A stretch of 64,000 nt of DNA from Acanthaster planci (Eukaryota > Echinodermata > Asteroidea > Valvatida > Acanthasteridae). Shown here in pieces: positions 50,401-61,492 of this stretch. How positions within the stretch are numbered: position 1 is the stretch's first letter; the number at the start of each line of letters is the position of its first letter. The translations under genes were made by a program, and so were the position numbers. Location of the stretch: positions 1,136,726 to 1,200,725 of the forward strand of contig NW_019091427.1 of assembly GCF_001949145.1 (NCBI RefSeq). Direction: 5' to 3'. The notes below the pieces were generated by a model, which saw only the letters and a program-made list of their open reading frames with translations, searched no databases and was not told the DNA's origin.

Positions 50401-53400
50401 TAGTCTAGCTTTTGCAATTTGCATTCAGATGAGAAAGAGAAAGTGCAGTCATTTAGTTACCCTGCAACCTTCTCTCTTCCTCTTTTTTTCATGTTGTAAA
50501 GAGGCTGCGATTCGAGCTGTCTCAATATTTTGAAATTGAAAATAGAGGAAGGAATTTTCGAAACAGTAATAACTACTGCATAGAGTTAGCCGCATTCATC
50601 GTGTAAGGGGAAAACTTTTGGAAAAAAAACACCATTTACTGTCTTCGTCGTGTTGAAATTGGGCATCATGCTCCAATTGTCATGGTTTCTGTCCTGGTCG
50701 TCGTAGCTATTTTGTACGGTGTTTTCAGTTGGGTTCATGCTCTTCTGTATTCATGCAATTACTATTAAAAACAATGCAGGCACAAATTTTGCATACGGAT
50801 TCCTATACAGATAGCTGAATGGGCATCCCACGCGGTAGCGTACGTCGTCATCACATTGAAGGCAGCGTTTTATTATAGATTCTGTAACGAGTGTCCTTGT
50901 CATCGGCAAGCTTTTTCGCTCAGTATTTTGGCGGGGAGAGCTGTGAAGTCTTTGACACGGCTCAGTCCTCAAAGACTGAATCCCCCTTCATTGAAGATCT
51001 CTTCGCGTGCTCTTCCCCGCTTTCCCGGATGGGACAAATAGCGTATACCTTGGATAGTTAGTTTCTTCGATCCTAGGTGGGTCACTCGGTGGTCACCGAT
51101 GCGACACTGATAGTTTTTTCCAGTGTGTGAATTAAACCGGCGTAACCATTTTGTACAGGTGTATTTGATTCTAACGGAGTCGCGATTTGTAGCCGTCGTT
51201 ACAATTATTATTGAACAGGGAAAACCCGCGAAGAGACACACGCACACACAAACCACAGTCCAGAAGAAGTTGCTCCTTTAGATGTTCCGTTCTTCGTGTG
51301 GGAAAAAAGGGAGTTAGAGTCCCGGAAGGTTTAGGGGGCAGAAGCATGAGCCGATCTCCTTTAACACCCCCCCCCCGATCTCATCTCTGCTTCCATATCT
51401 CTGCAATCAAAATATACGCATCCAAGGTCCCGGATCAAATTTAAACCGACCCCTTCCCTTGGAAGCTTCAACAGTGCGTTCACCGTGCCCTTTGATGATG
51501 AAGGGTGCAGCGTGATGGCACGATGCCGTAGGCGGAACTGCCCCGTAGCAAAGGAGGCAGCTTTTTTCGGGCCGTGCACACGCTTTTCTGTGGTGATCAT
51601 GTGAGATAGTGCGTAGGAAACGGGGGGGGGCCTCGCCAAATATCCACCCGCCTGGATCACTGCAATCACGCTGCAGCGGTCAAAGCTTTTTGACGTCCCG
51701 CAAACCTACCTGAAACTAATATTAGCTATGGAAAGCGCTTAGATCAAAAGATTTATACAGCCAGTTGCTTATTAATCACGATTTCTCTTCCTGTTGATGT
51801 TGGAGAGTTTAAACAGATGCCAAACTTTGTAAGGACATGTATAGCTCCGAAGCCTTATGTTAAAACACATGGCCTGATACATATCCCAACAAATGGGAAT
51901 GACTCCATGTTGATTTTAGTTTTACTTTATATATCAGTGGAAAGCGACCTCCTTCGTCTCTGCCTCACTTCCAGTTCTGATATTGAAAATCTCCGAGTTT
52001 AAATTTTAGTTCAGAATACACCAGATTGATTTCGTTATTCGTCGTGCTATAGTGCATGTTGTGTAGGCCCTATTGATTGGCCATTTTTGTTGCAAGTAGG
52101 CCTACTCTGTAGGCCGAGACTTTTTTTTCCATTCATGCCATGGCTCTAGAACAAGGCCAGCTCATCATACGTTAGCATTGGTTTTTCTTCGTGGATTACT
52201 TTTCCCAGAATACGCGTCGTTCTGATATCCGGGGTTTATTATCAGTAGCGGTTATTCTCTCCTGGTTGTAACTTTTTTTTCGTAAACAGGGACGTTGAAA
52301 GGTTGACTTGATATCAATCTAGCGTCCATAGTCACCTACGTGTCAATGTGGCATGTCTCGAAAGACACTCTAATTTAAGTAGTATTCCATGTCAGTTTCT
52401 GATGCAGATTTGTGAAATATAACTTAACTCCACGTCGTCAAACTGCGCTACATCCCTCTCCGCGCGAAGCAGCCTTCAAATAAAATATGTAATTTCCTGG
52501 TCTCGGCCGAAGCAAAATGACCCCATAACTTAAGGTGTTTTTCGTGCAAAGAAAAGCATGCGATAAATGTATCTTGTGCTTTTGATTGGTCAAAAACAAA
52601 CCTGGTATCATTTTGTATACATATAATTACCGTTATTTCTAGTCAGCTAGGCTGTATTATGTTTTATTCAAATAAATCTTCGTAATTACGTAATCTGACC
52701 TTGCGCGGTGCTACTTGATAATCGACCAACTGTGCATACGCTTAGATATAAACTATATTCCATTAATTTAAAAAGTCAGGGAGAAACGATTTAATTAAAG
52801 TTTGGTCGAAAATTGATTTCTTTGCCCAGGGAGTACTTAGATGTTTAATGGCGTTCAAAAGTAAGTTTATTCCTTTTAAACTTCATCAGTACCTGTGAAT
52901 GCTGGTTTTGCATTAATAATGGCATATCATCCACACTGAATTTTAAGCAGGCTTGGATTTCTCGCAGCTGTCACAACATATTCACTTTTTATAAGCGTTC
53001 TCATCTTAGGCGATAACATCCCCGGTCCCACAATGCAGTGCGCTGATCACCCAAGAATACGTGCAATACATGTTGTAGCGGTCTGGGTATTAAGTGAGGT
53101 GCTGTAAAGATGATAATGCAGTTATCAGTAGGCAAAGTTTGGCTCGCATATGCGCTGTGTCTTGTAAACACGAATAGTATTACGTATGCATCACAGCCCG
53201 CCGTCAGGCCTTCGGGCACTGAGTCAAGTTGTGGGGGCGAGAACTTAATTCAAGTTGATATGCAATATCTGCGGGCTCTGCGTGTAGGTCTAGCCTTTCT
53301 TCTTTTTTTTCATGTATCTGAACTTGAATATTTAATTTGTCACGCTTTGGGCAGCAGTGTTTTCTGCTCTGCTCCTATATGAGAGGGCATTATCGGAATC

Positions 53401-56400
53401 AGGGTTCACAAGCCCAGAATCACAAAATGTTTTTCACTTCAGTCTCGGGCGCTGTGATGTGATCCATTCGAAACGTGATCCGCTGCTAGTCACTGGCTAC
53501 AAACGATTCAGAGATTTCAATGCTTGCATAGTCGCTGAAGTGTCAGAAACGACAGATATAGCTCTAGTGAGATTCCAGGGAGAGGATGGATGAACTGCAG
53601 TCAGGGAATAGCGCGCAGGATACAAGAAAGGGCTCAGTGGAATCTAGCCAAAGCCCTTTTTTTTTTTTTTTAGAAATTAGAAAACGGATCACACGTGCAC
53701 AGAGATTCACACTGAGACACATTTCTGTGCACTTTCCTTCCACTGTTTCTAAAATAACGGTTCTACTTTTGTTCCGTTTTAAAAATATCAGTTTTGACCA
53801 GCATTTGTACTTTCACTTCCCTCAGCCTTCGTATACCCGATCTGGACGTTGTCAACGTCTGAAAGGTTTGAGGCATTAGCGCCCTCAGTCGATAGAATTG
53901 GCATCGAGGATGAGGCCAAGTCTTACACTTTTTGACTACCTGGACATGTATACTGTATTCTTTCAAATATAACACCTCAGCATGTACGGTATAGTTGCCA
54001 ACTAAACCAAGAATACACGCACTGTTATTGATGAGCAAAAAGTATTTCTGTATCTATGTCTTTTCCCCCAAACTATTGTCAAATGACAAAGTCAGATTGC
54101 TAAACATGCTGAAGAAATTTAATGAATAGCGTTGTACGATGATAGCACATTGTACAATGCAAGTATGAAGCACTCGTGGAGAGAGTAGTCAAGGCGCCAA
54201 TTGCGGTTTGCATCACTGGCATTGATCTGGCGCGACTTCATTATTACCGAAGAATCAAAAGAGTCACAATCCAACCAATCTGGAGTCTCGCCCACGGAGA
54301 ATATTGCAATCTAGGCCCCCATGTACGTTTCTCTGTGAACGTCCGAATAACAAAGGCCACGAACAGTGGGGGAAAAGGCTTCGTCCACATTTGGCGTTGT
54401 TTTCCGTTATTAACCTTGAGGGTTTTTATTTTATTATTGTTTTGTTCTTGAAAAACCATTGTCAGATTTATCTCTTCAATAAGATCGGGGTTTACATAAA
54501 GTGCCTAAAAGCACCATAGTCACTCTCAAAATTTGATGTTAGACAAAATATAGTAAGAGATATATAGTAAGATTCCCACGCAAATAATGTTTCGCAAGTC
54601 GGTGTAATTTGTAACGTACGTGTATTTTAACCATCCACTGGATTTAAGAAGTCGAACGTTAGAAATTTACACTAGAAATGAAACTTTAAAGAATTTTTTG
54701 ATATTTTTTTAATGTGATTTGTTTTTCTTTGCTTCTAATTTTAGCCTGCCTTTTGGTGGGCTCTTTGTCTGCGATGTGGCCGACTTGCTCTAATTCGGAT
54801 CATATCAAGCCTGAGGCTCGCTGGTTTAATCATGTTAAAACATCAATATACGCCAAGTCGCATCACCGTGCCTTACATCAAGCTAATACGTTATTTCCCT
54901 AATCCGCTTCCGGCGGCTGACAAACCCTGCTGTGGTTGGCAGCCACGCCATTGCTGGTCAGCCGTTGGACTACACTAGTACTTGGGGCAAGTCGGCCAGG
55001 TTTTGCCAGGGGTACCGGTCCGTTTTTCCAGTCGATGGCGGAGCTCCTCATCATTTTGCACGACCGAGACTATCGCTCGAATACCCCACAAACCGTAGAT
55101 CAATAATATCCAATTTGAGAAGATTGGAGGACACGCTGCTAATTGGCCCGAGCCCGGAATGGAATCTTGTTCCACAATATAACTGGATGGAGCTGGGACA
55201 TGCATGATTGACCTGGCGACATGTTAGCTACGCATAGGGCTCGCTGCGAGCATACGGTTCCTTTCAAACGATTAGCCAAATGTCGGCCGTGTTTCTTTTT
55301 TGGACATCGATTCACAAAAATTATTTATTATGATGATGTAATTTTTAGATCAGTGACTCGGAAAGCTTGAGGCCCTTTTGTAGCATTTTTTAACACTCAG
55401 AATGGAATTCATAAATACCAAACGTAGGCCTGCAACTTACTCCAATTTTCTTGAAGGTGCGCTTTCAGAAACATTATAGTGTTGTGGACTTTAATGTTCC
55501 CTCCCAGTTTTTAAATAGTTTATTTTTGTCGAATTTGTGGTCTTCTCACAATGGAAATCTAATAATATCTACGGGACTTTATCTCTTTGTCATTTCAAAC
55601 CTGCTAGGATTTCAGTCCCGGCTATCGATTTTAGTGTGTGAACTGAGGGAGAACTGTTCAGAAGTGAAACTTAAGAAGCTGCAGATATACTTGAGATGAT
55701 AAATCACCTTCAAGAACCCATATCCAGTTGTGGATGGATGCGGCGATTGTGGTTTCGTCACTCATAATGGGCCCTGTTTCAAACTATAAGCCTGTGCACG
55801 TGGAGCTTAATGTTGGCAAGTGGAGGCACTGTCTTGAAAAGCACATACATTGTGTAACACACTGACTTCCTTGGCGATCTTTCTGGGAGGAAGGTAATAC
55901 CTTCGAAAATCGGACTGAGGTACGTGGAAATGCACACAAATGGCGCAAGAAATAATCCCGTACCATGTTCTTTCATGTGGGCAACAAACAGTCAATTATT
56001 TTTAACAATGCAGTGCTGAGGACTATGTGCGGCGCAAATTAAAGGAAAATAAGTCTTTTGAGTACAACTGAAGGCTAGTCACACTGCGCTGTCATCAAAG
56101 CAAGTCACACCGCAAGAAAGTAAAGACAATCATCTCTTCAGCAGTGATTACAGATCCACGTGTCGTCTGCGTCGCTTTCTACCTTCGACATGGAAGATAA
56201 GTCTTGTTTTCCAGTGCGCAATTCAGGAGTGCTCATTCAGCTGTGACGTCATAGCGAATCCCCAGGACTAAACATGTTTCTGTCATCACCTATGAAAGGA
56301 ATAGTGCAGTTGCTAAGGGAGAGTGTATTCTATATAAAGTATACAAATAAGAAAAAATAATGTCTGATTCGAATTAAGGATTTGCGTCATAACGTTCTTT

Positions 56401-59400
56401 GTCATCCACAGGCAACATCACTATTATATTAAGAGACTAAGAGAATAATACAGTTTACTGGCTGGCGTCTTTCATAGCAAAACACGTATCCTGGAAGATC
56501 GTTCCACTCATCGTAGTTTTAAATTCAGCATTTGCAGACATTGTGAACACGGGCTTTCCATTTTATTAAAACTGAACGACCACGAAATAAATTGTGTTAA
56601 TTTACGATTTAAAAAGTTTTTAAGCAAGATAGAAATACCTGTTGGCTAATTCTTCAGTGATTTCTGTATTAGCAGCAGTAATTTGAGTAAGGTTTGTGAA
56701 CTACATTATTTCACTTTAGCACACAGGGTCCTCTAGTTGAGGAAATAGGTTATAGAAAATTCTGCACTAAATATGCTGTTTTCCAGGTTTTTTCTAAAGA
56801 ATGCAATTGTTGTGATTGTTTTATTGGACACCACAAACTCAGAAACGACTTGTCACCACATCAGTTAATATTGAAGTGAATGAACCTTTTCGACATTGGT
56901 ATTGTTTCTTATGGGATTGAATTAAAAACAAGCTTTATATTTTTATGCTCAAGCCTATGGAAGATGTTTACCCGCAAAACATGAATCAGTTTCCACATTA
57001 TTTACTGGTAACGCTTGAAATCATGCCGTCATCTTTACACATAGGTTGGCATTGACGATTTGGAATGCATGTATCCTCAAGAATTAGAATTTACATAAAA
57101 ATCGCAGGATTGCACTATAAAGATTTGGAATAAGTGTATTCTCAGCATTCATATTTTAATGAGACCGGATAGAGATGCATTTGGAGAATCACGTCCATGA
57201 ACCTCAGGTCTTCTTTCAGACTGAACATCAATGACCTGGCATTAACCATTCAGAATCAGGACTTCACGCTCTCTGATCTCGCATCGACAAATCATGTTTG
57301 ACCGGTACCCTTCAATAAATGCTCGGGGCGATTGTTCCTTCTCATAAGCTTCCAAGAACCTCTTCATTCTGATTTCTACATTAATTCTTACACGCTAAAT
57401 ATGTGAATATAGCTCAGGAGGAATACTTGGAAAAATTCTAAAGAAAATAACTCATATTAATGTTTGCCTGGTTTTTTACCCCATGAAAAGTGCATAGATA
57501 AAACACCTGACTTGTTTGTCAAATAATTCCATGATGAAAACGGAAAATGTCGAAAAGGTTTACTCACCCCCAAAGGAAAAAAAAATACAGGTTTGAAAGA
57601 GTTAGGCCTACAGGCAAGTAGGCTTACAGGTACACCGTGAGAAAAATGTCGTTTGCCAGGAAGTGTTGGTTCGGGAAAAAGCTCGCTCGTAGTCAGAATA
57701 AGTATCGTGCTTAATATTTTTTTCAACTTTTCTTTCATTTTCTCAGGCTTTATTATCATGTTCGTGACTCCATTTTGTTACAGACCTATCAACCTTATTC
57801 CAGTGGACTCTTTTATTTACGGAAATTAAGTCAACAGATTGCCATTGGCACGGTAGATCGCACGGCCGATGGAACTTGGAGAGAAGACAGTCATGAAAGA
57901 GAAGAACATTCAGGTTGAAGGGTTGATGGGAGGAAAACCCAAGATAAATATTGGCCAGAAATCAAGTAATTCGTTAGGGACTGAGAAACCAACCAGCATA
58001 TGTCTGTCTCAGTAGATTCGAATCCGGATTACACGGATAGAGGGCGGGGACTGAACTGCTGCGCCACCCCGACTACTTCGACCCCTCTGATTATTACCTA
58101 CTAGACTGGCGCAAATAGCCTAAATTGCTGAAAGCGCCATTAAAACAAACAACCTACAAAACACGTGCGTATTGGTGGCAAACACCTGCTGAGATCTTTT
58201 TTTGCGTGATTCTTTAGTTCCACGTTTACTTCAAAATATGCACACACATTACCTTTAAAAGGGTCCTTTTTTCATCTAGCATTTAGAAGTGTGGTGTATA
58301 TTGTTTTGGCATGTGAAATTCTAACACTCTTATAGTCTTAGTTTAACCCTGCCACTTTTACGGGGAAAAAAATACGGCTCTGAGTTGGAAAGAGCAGACC
58401 CTATATGCCAACACTTTTTGCGGCGGTTGTTCGGCATAATCATTTTCCGAGTGAGGGTATTACCAAGAAATGCAAGGCACCGTGAAGCCAAGGCAGAACG
58501 TTGCCATGGCGATCGCCATGACAGTTTCGACCACGTCACAAGCGTATAATAATAAAGGGCCGTCGAGGCGCAAAGGGTTGCGGCTGAAAAACCGTCTAGG
58601 CACGGTTGCTTGGCAACGGGATCGTTGATTCAGGGGACGCCAGGAACATTGTAATTGTGATGGATGATGTATGCCGTTGTCATCACGTCAGCGATGAGCC
58701 GAGCAATGGTGGCCTAAATTAAATATTCTGGGGTGCCCGTTTATAAGTTGACATTGTTCATGAACAGAGAGGCAGTGGCCTGCGATCTGCAGGAAAAGAC
58801 CTTTTGCGTAACTGGCTACAGTGATTGAAAATCGTTAAATGTTTATGACTCTTTGTGTCAAGAATTCTTGTAAGAAATTTGCTGCTCGAACCACAAGGGC
58901 TTGAGAAGAAATGAACAAACAGATGAACCAAGAATTTCGTCTTTAATCGCAACTCCCTTTGTGTGTGAAGTATACTAGCCTTTGGAACGGTAGCATATTA
59001 GGTGATTTGGAGATCAGGGTATATGCAAAAGCTGTTGAGGAAAACGTATGGACAAAATTCCAAGAAACTGCGAAAAAGAATACTCTTGTCAATAGTTCAA
59101 GTCACAGTGACACGCAGCCAGCCGCAAATGCCACATTTTGTGCTCCGTAAAACCAGACCAAAAATATTTCAACTTTAATAAGAATGTAGCGCAGCTGAAA
59201 CGACAGAACCGATAATGCACGCCGTTGTACCACAGCACAAAAAGTGGTGATGGCTGACAGCCAAGCCATCATGCCCTTGAACGCCAAGAGGATATTGAAA
59301 TTCCAAAAAGCCCACATCAGCGCATCGTGCTAGGAGCACGTTAGACCGCGACCGAGACCATCACTACAGCAGTGGTGTCCCTGTCGATTGGGGTTCGGTT

Positions 59401-61492
59401 TCGCCTAGACGTAATCGACGCCTATTTCTTGGCAGGTTTGATGGATTACTGAGTTGAGTTGCGCACTGCCGCAGTCAAGTCTGCCTGAGGCACAGACGCC
59501 ATTGGAATACTCGTTGGTGAATTAAAATTCATTTCTCTCGCCACCGTGCGTGTTGACAACAACGTACCGGTATAGGACGCCATATATAATATGTGAGCGG
59601 ATTCCACAAAAGGAGTCTTAAGACCATATTTTCGGTATTCTGTTTTAGTTTGCACCCTTACTGTTGGTAAATGACGAAACTGGGCAGATTCAGATTTAAA
59701 AAAATTTAGAGTACAATATTGATTAACACGGTGCAAGATTCAAAGACTTTTTCGTTCCAAATTTGCTTTGGTGACTCATGTTTATGTATAACTGGGTTAC
59801 ATGTAGGTTGTGTAAAAAAAGTTAAAACGAGCGCTCCCCAAAAAGAATTTTGCCGCTGAATCGTCCAGCATCTTGCACTCTCAAGCATTCGTGGCAACAT
59901 GGAACTATTAACTGCTCCATGGTGGCAATGAGGCTCAAAATACAAACATTGTCTCAAACAGCTTCATAATAAAGTAGTTACATGGATTCTGTAAATTTCG
60001 TTGAAACAAACCAACTGGTACGCGCAGCATAAACCACGTTTAATATCATGTAAAACAGTTTAATAGAAGTTACACGTGTGATTTTATTTCACCTATTCTT
60101 GAGCATAAGGTTCAACTCGGGGAGTGTGATTTTTCCCATTTTTGGTGAAGCATATAGCAATTCAGCATGCTCCAAAGTCCATTTTACACATTTTAACCTC
60201 ATGGTCGGCGGCCGCTGAGCATTATAAGCCAACCACAGAGTAAAACTCAGTCGGCATTCCTGAGAGAAAACAAGACAAATCCGATCCCATCTCAGCTGTC
60301 AAACCAAACTCCCATCTCAGCTGTCAAACCAAACTCCCATCTCAGCTGTCAAACCAGTCAAACCACTTTAAAGATTTAACCCCGTTTTTCAATACATTTA
60401 AAATTTTAAGCATCAAAAGAAAAAAACACTGATATCTTGCTGAAACCATTTATCAACTTAAAGTCTCCTCCAGAATGTAAGCGGTCTTATTCCACGTCGG
60501 TACAGAGCCTGGAAAAGTCAACTGTTTATATACTGATGTTTTCCGTCTTTGTGTCGTTTCTTGCAGGGTTTGGTATGACCTCCCCGACCACTCCGCTGGG
60601 GAAAGTGTCTCTTATTATCTACGGCCTTCCCGGCTGCGCAGCCTGCATCCTCTTCTATAACCTGTTCCTAGAGCGCCTGATCACCTTCCTCGCCTTTATC
60701 ATGAAAAAGTGTCACGAGCGGAAGGTCCGCCGGGAAAAGAACCAGAACGGCCTGCCCAACCTGGCCAGGAGGCCCTCTCAACAGTCCGATGACAACTTGG
60801 ACAACTGGAAGCCCTCCGTCTATTACGTGCTGTTGTACCTGTGCATTGCCTCAACTATTATCGCCTGCGTGGCCTCCGCCATGTACGCGCCAATCGAGGA
60901 ATGGGATTACGGGGACAGCATATATTTCTGCTTTGTGGCTTTCAGCACCATTGGCTTCGGGGACTTGGTAACGAGCCAGAAAAAAATGTACGACCAGCAG
61001 ATCCTTTACCGGTTTGGGAATTTCGTGTTCCTGACGGCTGGTGTGTGCTGTATATACTCGCTGTACAACGTGGTATCCATTGTTATCAAGCAACTCCTGA
61101 ACTGGGTCCTCAAGAAACTGGAATGTCGCTGCTGCCACCGGAGGAAACCGAGACCGAGGCGCAACGCCATCACGCCTGGCCACTTGCAACGGCAGGTGAA
61201 CTCGGCCAACAAGCAGCAGCAGCAACAACAACAAGCCAACGGCGTAGACATCACCGACGTGGACAGCAACTACGACAGCGAGACGGACGGACGTCGCATG
61301 TCCGGCGAGATGATCAGCATGAAGGACTTTCTGGCCGCCAACAAGGTCTCGTTGGCTGTCATGCAAAAACAGCTTTACGAGACCTCTCAGCACAGGAAAC
61401 ATCACGCGAGCAGCAACGGTGCTTTCGGCCAAGGGGTGGGAGGACTAGCAATGTTAAATAACAAGTTACAGGAGACGGAACGGAGAGACTGA
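35143..61492 (+). CDS. KCNK13: Two-pore-domain K+ channel, THIK type
   Basis: Exons 35143-35476 and 60567-61492 join in phase 1 to 419 codons plus TGA; human THIK-1 is 408 residues. The protein forms a background K+ channel subunit, which would dimerise in the plasma membrane. In order: cytosolic N-terminus ending HLKEDNARF, TM1 about 20-41, extracellular cap about 42-95 with N-glycosylation sequons at N53 (NAT) and N68 (NDS), pore 1 with TIGFGM at 110-115, TM2 about 122-157 ending ERLITFLAFIMK, TM3 about 195-217, pore 2 with TIGFGD at 239-244, TM4 about 258-287 and a long tail with RRMSGEMISMKD at 354-365. GFGM in pore 1, WKPSVYYV, the ASAMYxPIE segment and the tail motif are THIK signatures. 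The cap lacks the cysteine found in most other K2P families, as in THIK channels. It could equally be called KCNK12/13-like, since the vertebrate pair probably arose by duplication. Confidence 0.95.
46104..46279. mobile_element. Foldback MITE, copy 2 (176 bp)
   Basis: The left arm reads AATACGAGAGATTCACAGTAGTGCGCCTCCACGAG, then TTTGCAACGCGTTG and CCAATCACCATGCG (quoted in parts). The right arm, reverse-complemented, reads AATGCGGGCGATTCACAACAG, then TGCGCCTCCAACAG, TTTGCAACGCGTTGGCCAATTGC and GAAATTTGTCGACCCC. Both arms therefore pair over about 75-80 bases around a short loop AATGCGTGCTTGGGAG. It belongs to the same family as copy 1 at 21281-21433 but keeps both full arms. Open frames across it on both strands reflect the palindrome. 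Confidence 0.9.
56244..56251. promoter_or_regulatory. Perfect CRE palindrome TGACGTCA
   Basis: An exact CREB/ATF site within the channel intron, 4.3 kb upstream of exon 2. The motif alone is weak evidence of function. Confidence 0.3.
57850..58082 (-). mobile_element. tRNA-derived SINE
   Basis: Read on the minus strand from about 58082: GTCGGGGTGGCGCAGCAGTT, then a Pol III A box-like TGGCGCAGCAGTTC (58053-58066), then a B box-like GGATTCGAATC (58015-58025), then a non-tRNA body with CATATGCTGGTTGGTTTCTC and GATTTCTGGCCAATATTTATC. There are 27 bases between the boxes and no proper anticodon arm, so it is not a tRNA gene. The head is the usual one of tRNA-derived SINEs of marine invertebrates. 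The tail end is approximate; no clear target duplication was identified. Confidence 0.75.
58480..58700. promoter_or_regulatory. Palindrome and X-box cluster in the channel intron
   Basis: It contains the perfect 16-base palindrome CATGGCGATCGCCATG (58505-58520) preceded by GTTGC, an RFX-like GTTGCTTGGCAAC (58606-58618), and CACGTCA words at about 58533 and 58685. It is CpG-richer than its surroundings. It could be an intronic enhancer or alternative promoter; this rests on motifs only. Confidence 0.3.
60284..60363. repeat. 25-bp tandem repeat, 3 copies
   Basis: CCCATCTCAGCTGTCAAACC starts at 60286, 60311 and 60336 with a period of 25 bp, followed by a short echo GTCAAACC. It ends about 200 bp before the exon 2 acceptor. 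Confidence 0.92.
60567..61492 (+). CDS. KCNK13: Channel exon 2: pore 1 end, TM2-TM4, C-terminal tail
   Basis: It starts GG|TTTGGTATGACC, completing the filter Gly and continuing FGMT, and ends at TGA 61490-61492. It encodes residues 112-419. TM2 contains CILFYNLFLERL with Ile139, the same number and context as the Ile in the THIK-1 inner pore. The TM2-TM3 loop carries KVRREKNQNG. Pore 2 is TIGFGD. The tail holds a Cys/Arg cluster (CRCCHRRKPRPRRN), seven Gln in a row (328-334), DSETDG at 348-353, and RRMS (354-357), a PKA-type site conserved as RRLS in THIK-1. GC-rich codon use keeps shadow frames open on both strands (60841-61461 +, 60851-61432 -). Confidence 0.96.

Larger units (their letters stand above)
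35477..60566 (+). other. Intron of the channel gene, 25.1 kb
   Basis: The donor is GTAAGT and the acceptor is GTTTCTTGCAG, preceded by a pyrimidine-rich stretch. It holds the second foldback MITE (46104-46279), a tRNA-derived SINE (57850-58082), a 25-bp triple repeat (60284-60363), a CRE (56244), an X-box and palindrome cluster (58480-58700) and five C or G tracts of 9-10. Open frames such as 37377-37832, 38410-38847, 43549-43902 and 45258-45599 have no domain I recognise. CpG is much more frequent than in the introns upstream of 20 kb. Confidence 0.85.

Noticed and set aside
58010-58082. tRNA gene on the minus strand
   Set aside because: A and B box-like words are present, but the boxes are too close together for a normal tRNA and no anticodon arm or acceptor stem can be formed; it fits a SINE head.
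60437-60566. In-frame open sequence upstream of channel exon 2, suggesting a longer exon or alternative start
   Set aside because: It begins at a TTG, not an ATG, and the good acceptor GTTTCTTGCAG plus the split Gly codon match the known K2P intron position exactly.
60841-61461. 206-codon + strand and 193-codon minus-strand open frames over channel exon 2
   Set aside because: They overlap the conserved channel frame and arise from its GC-rich codon use; neither shows a domain.
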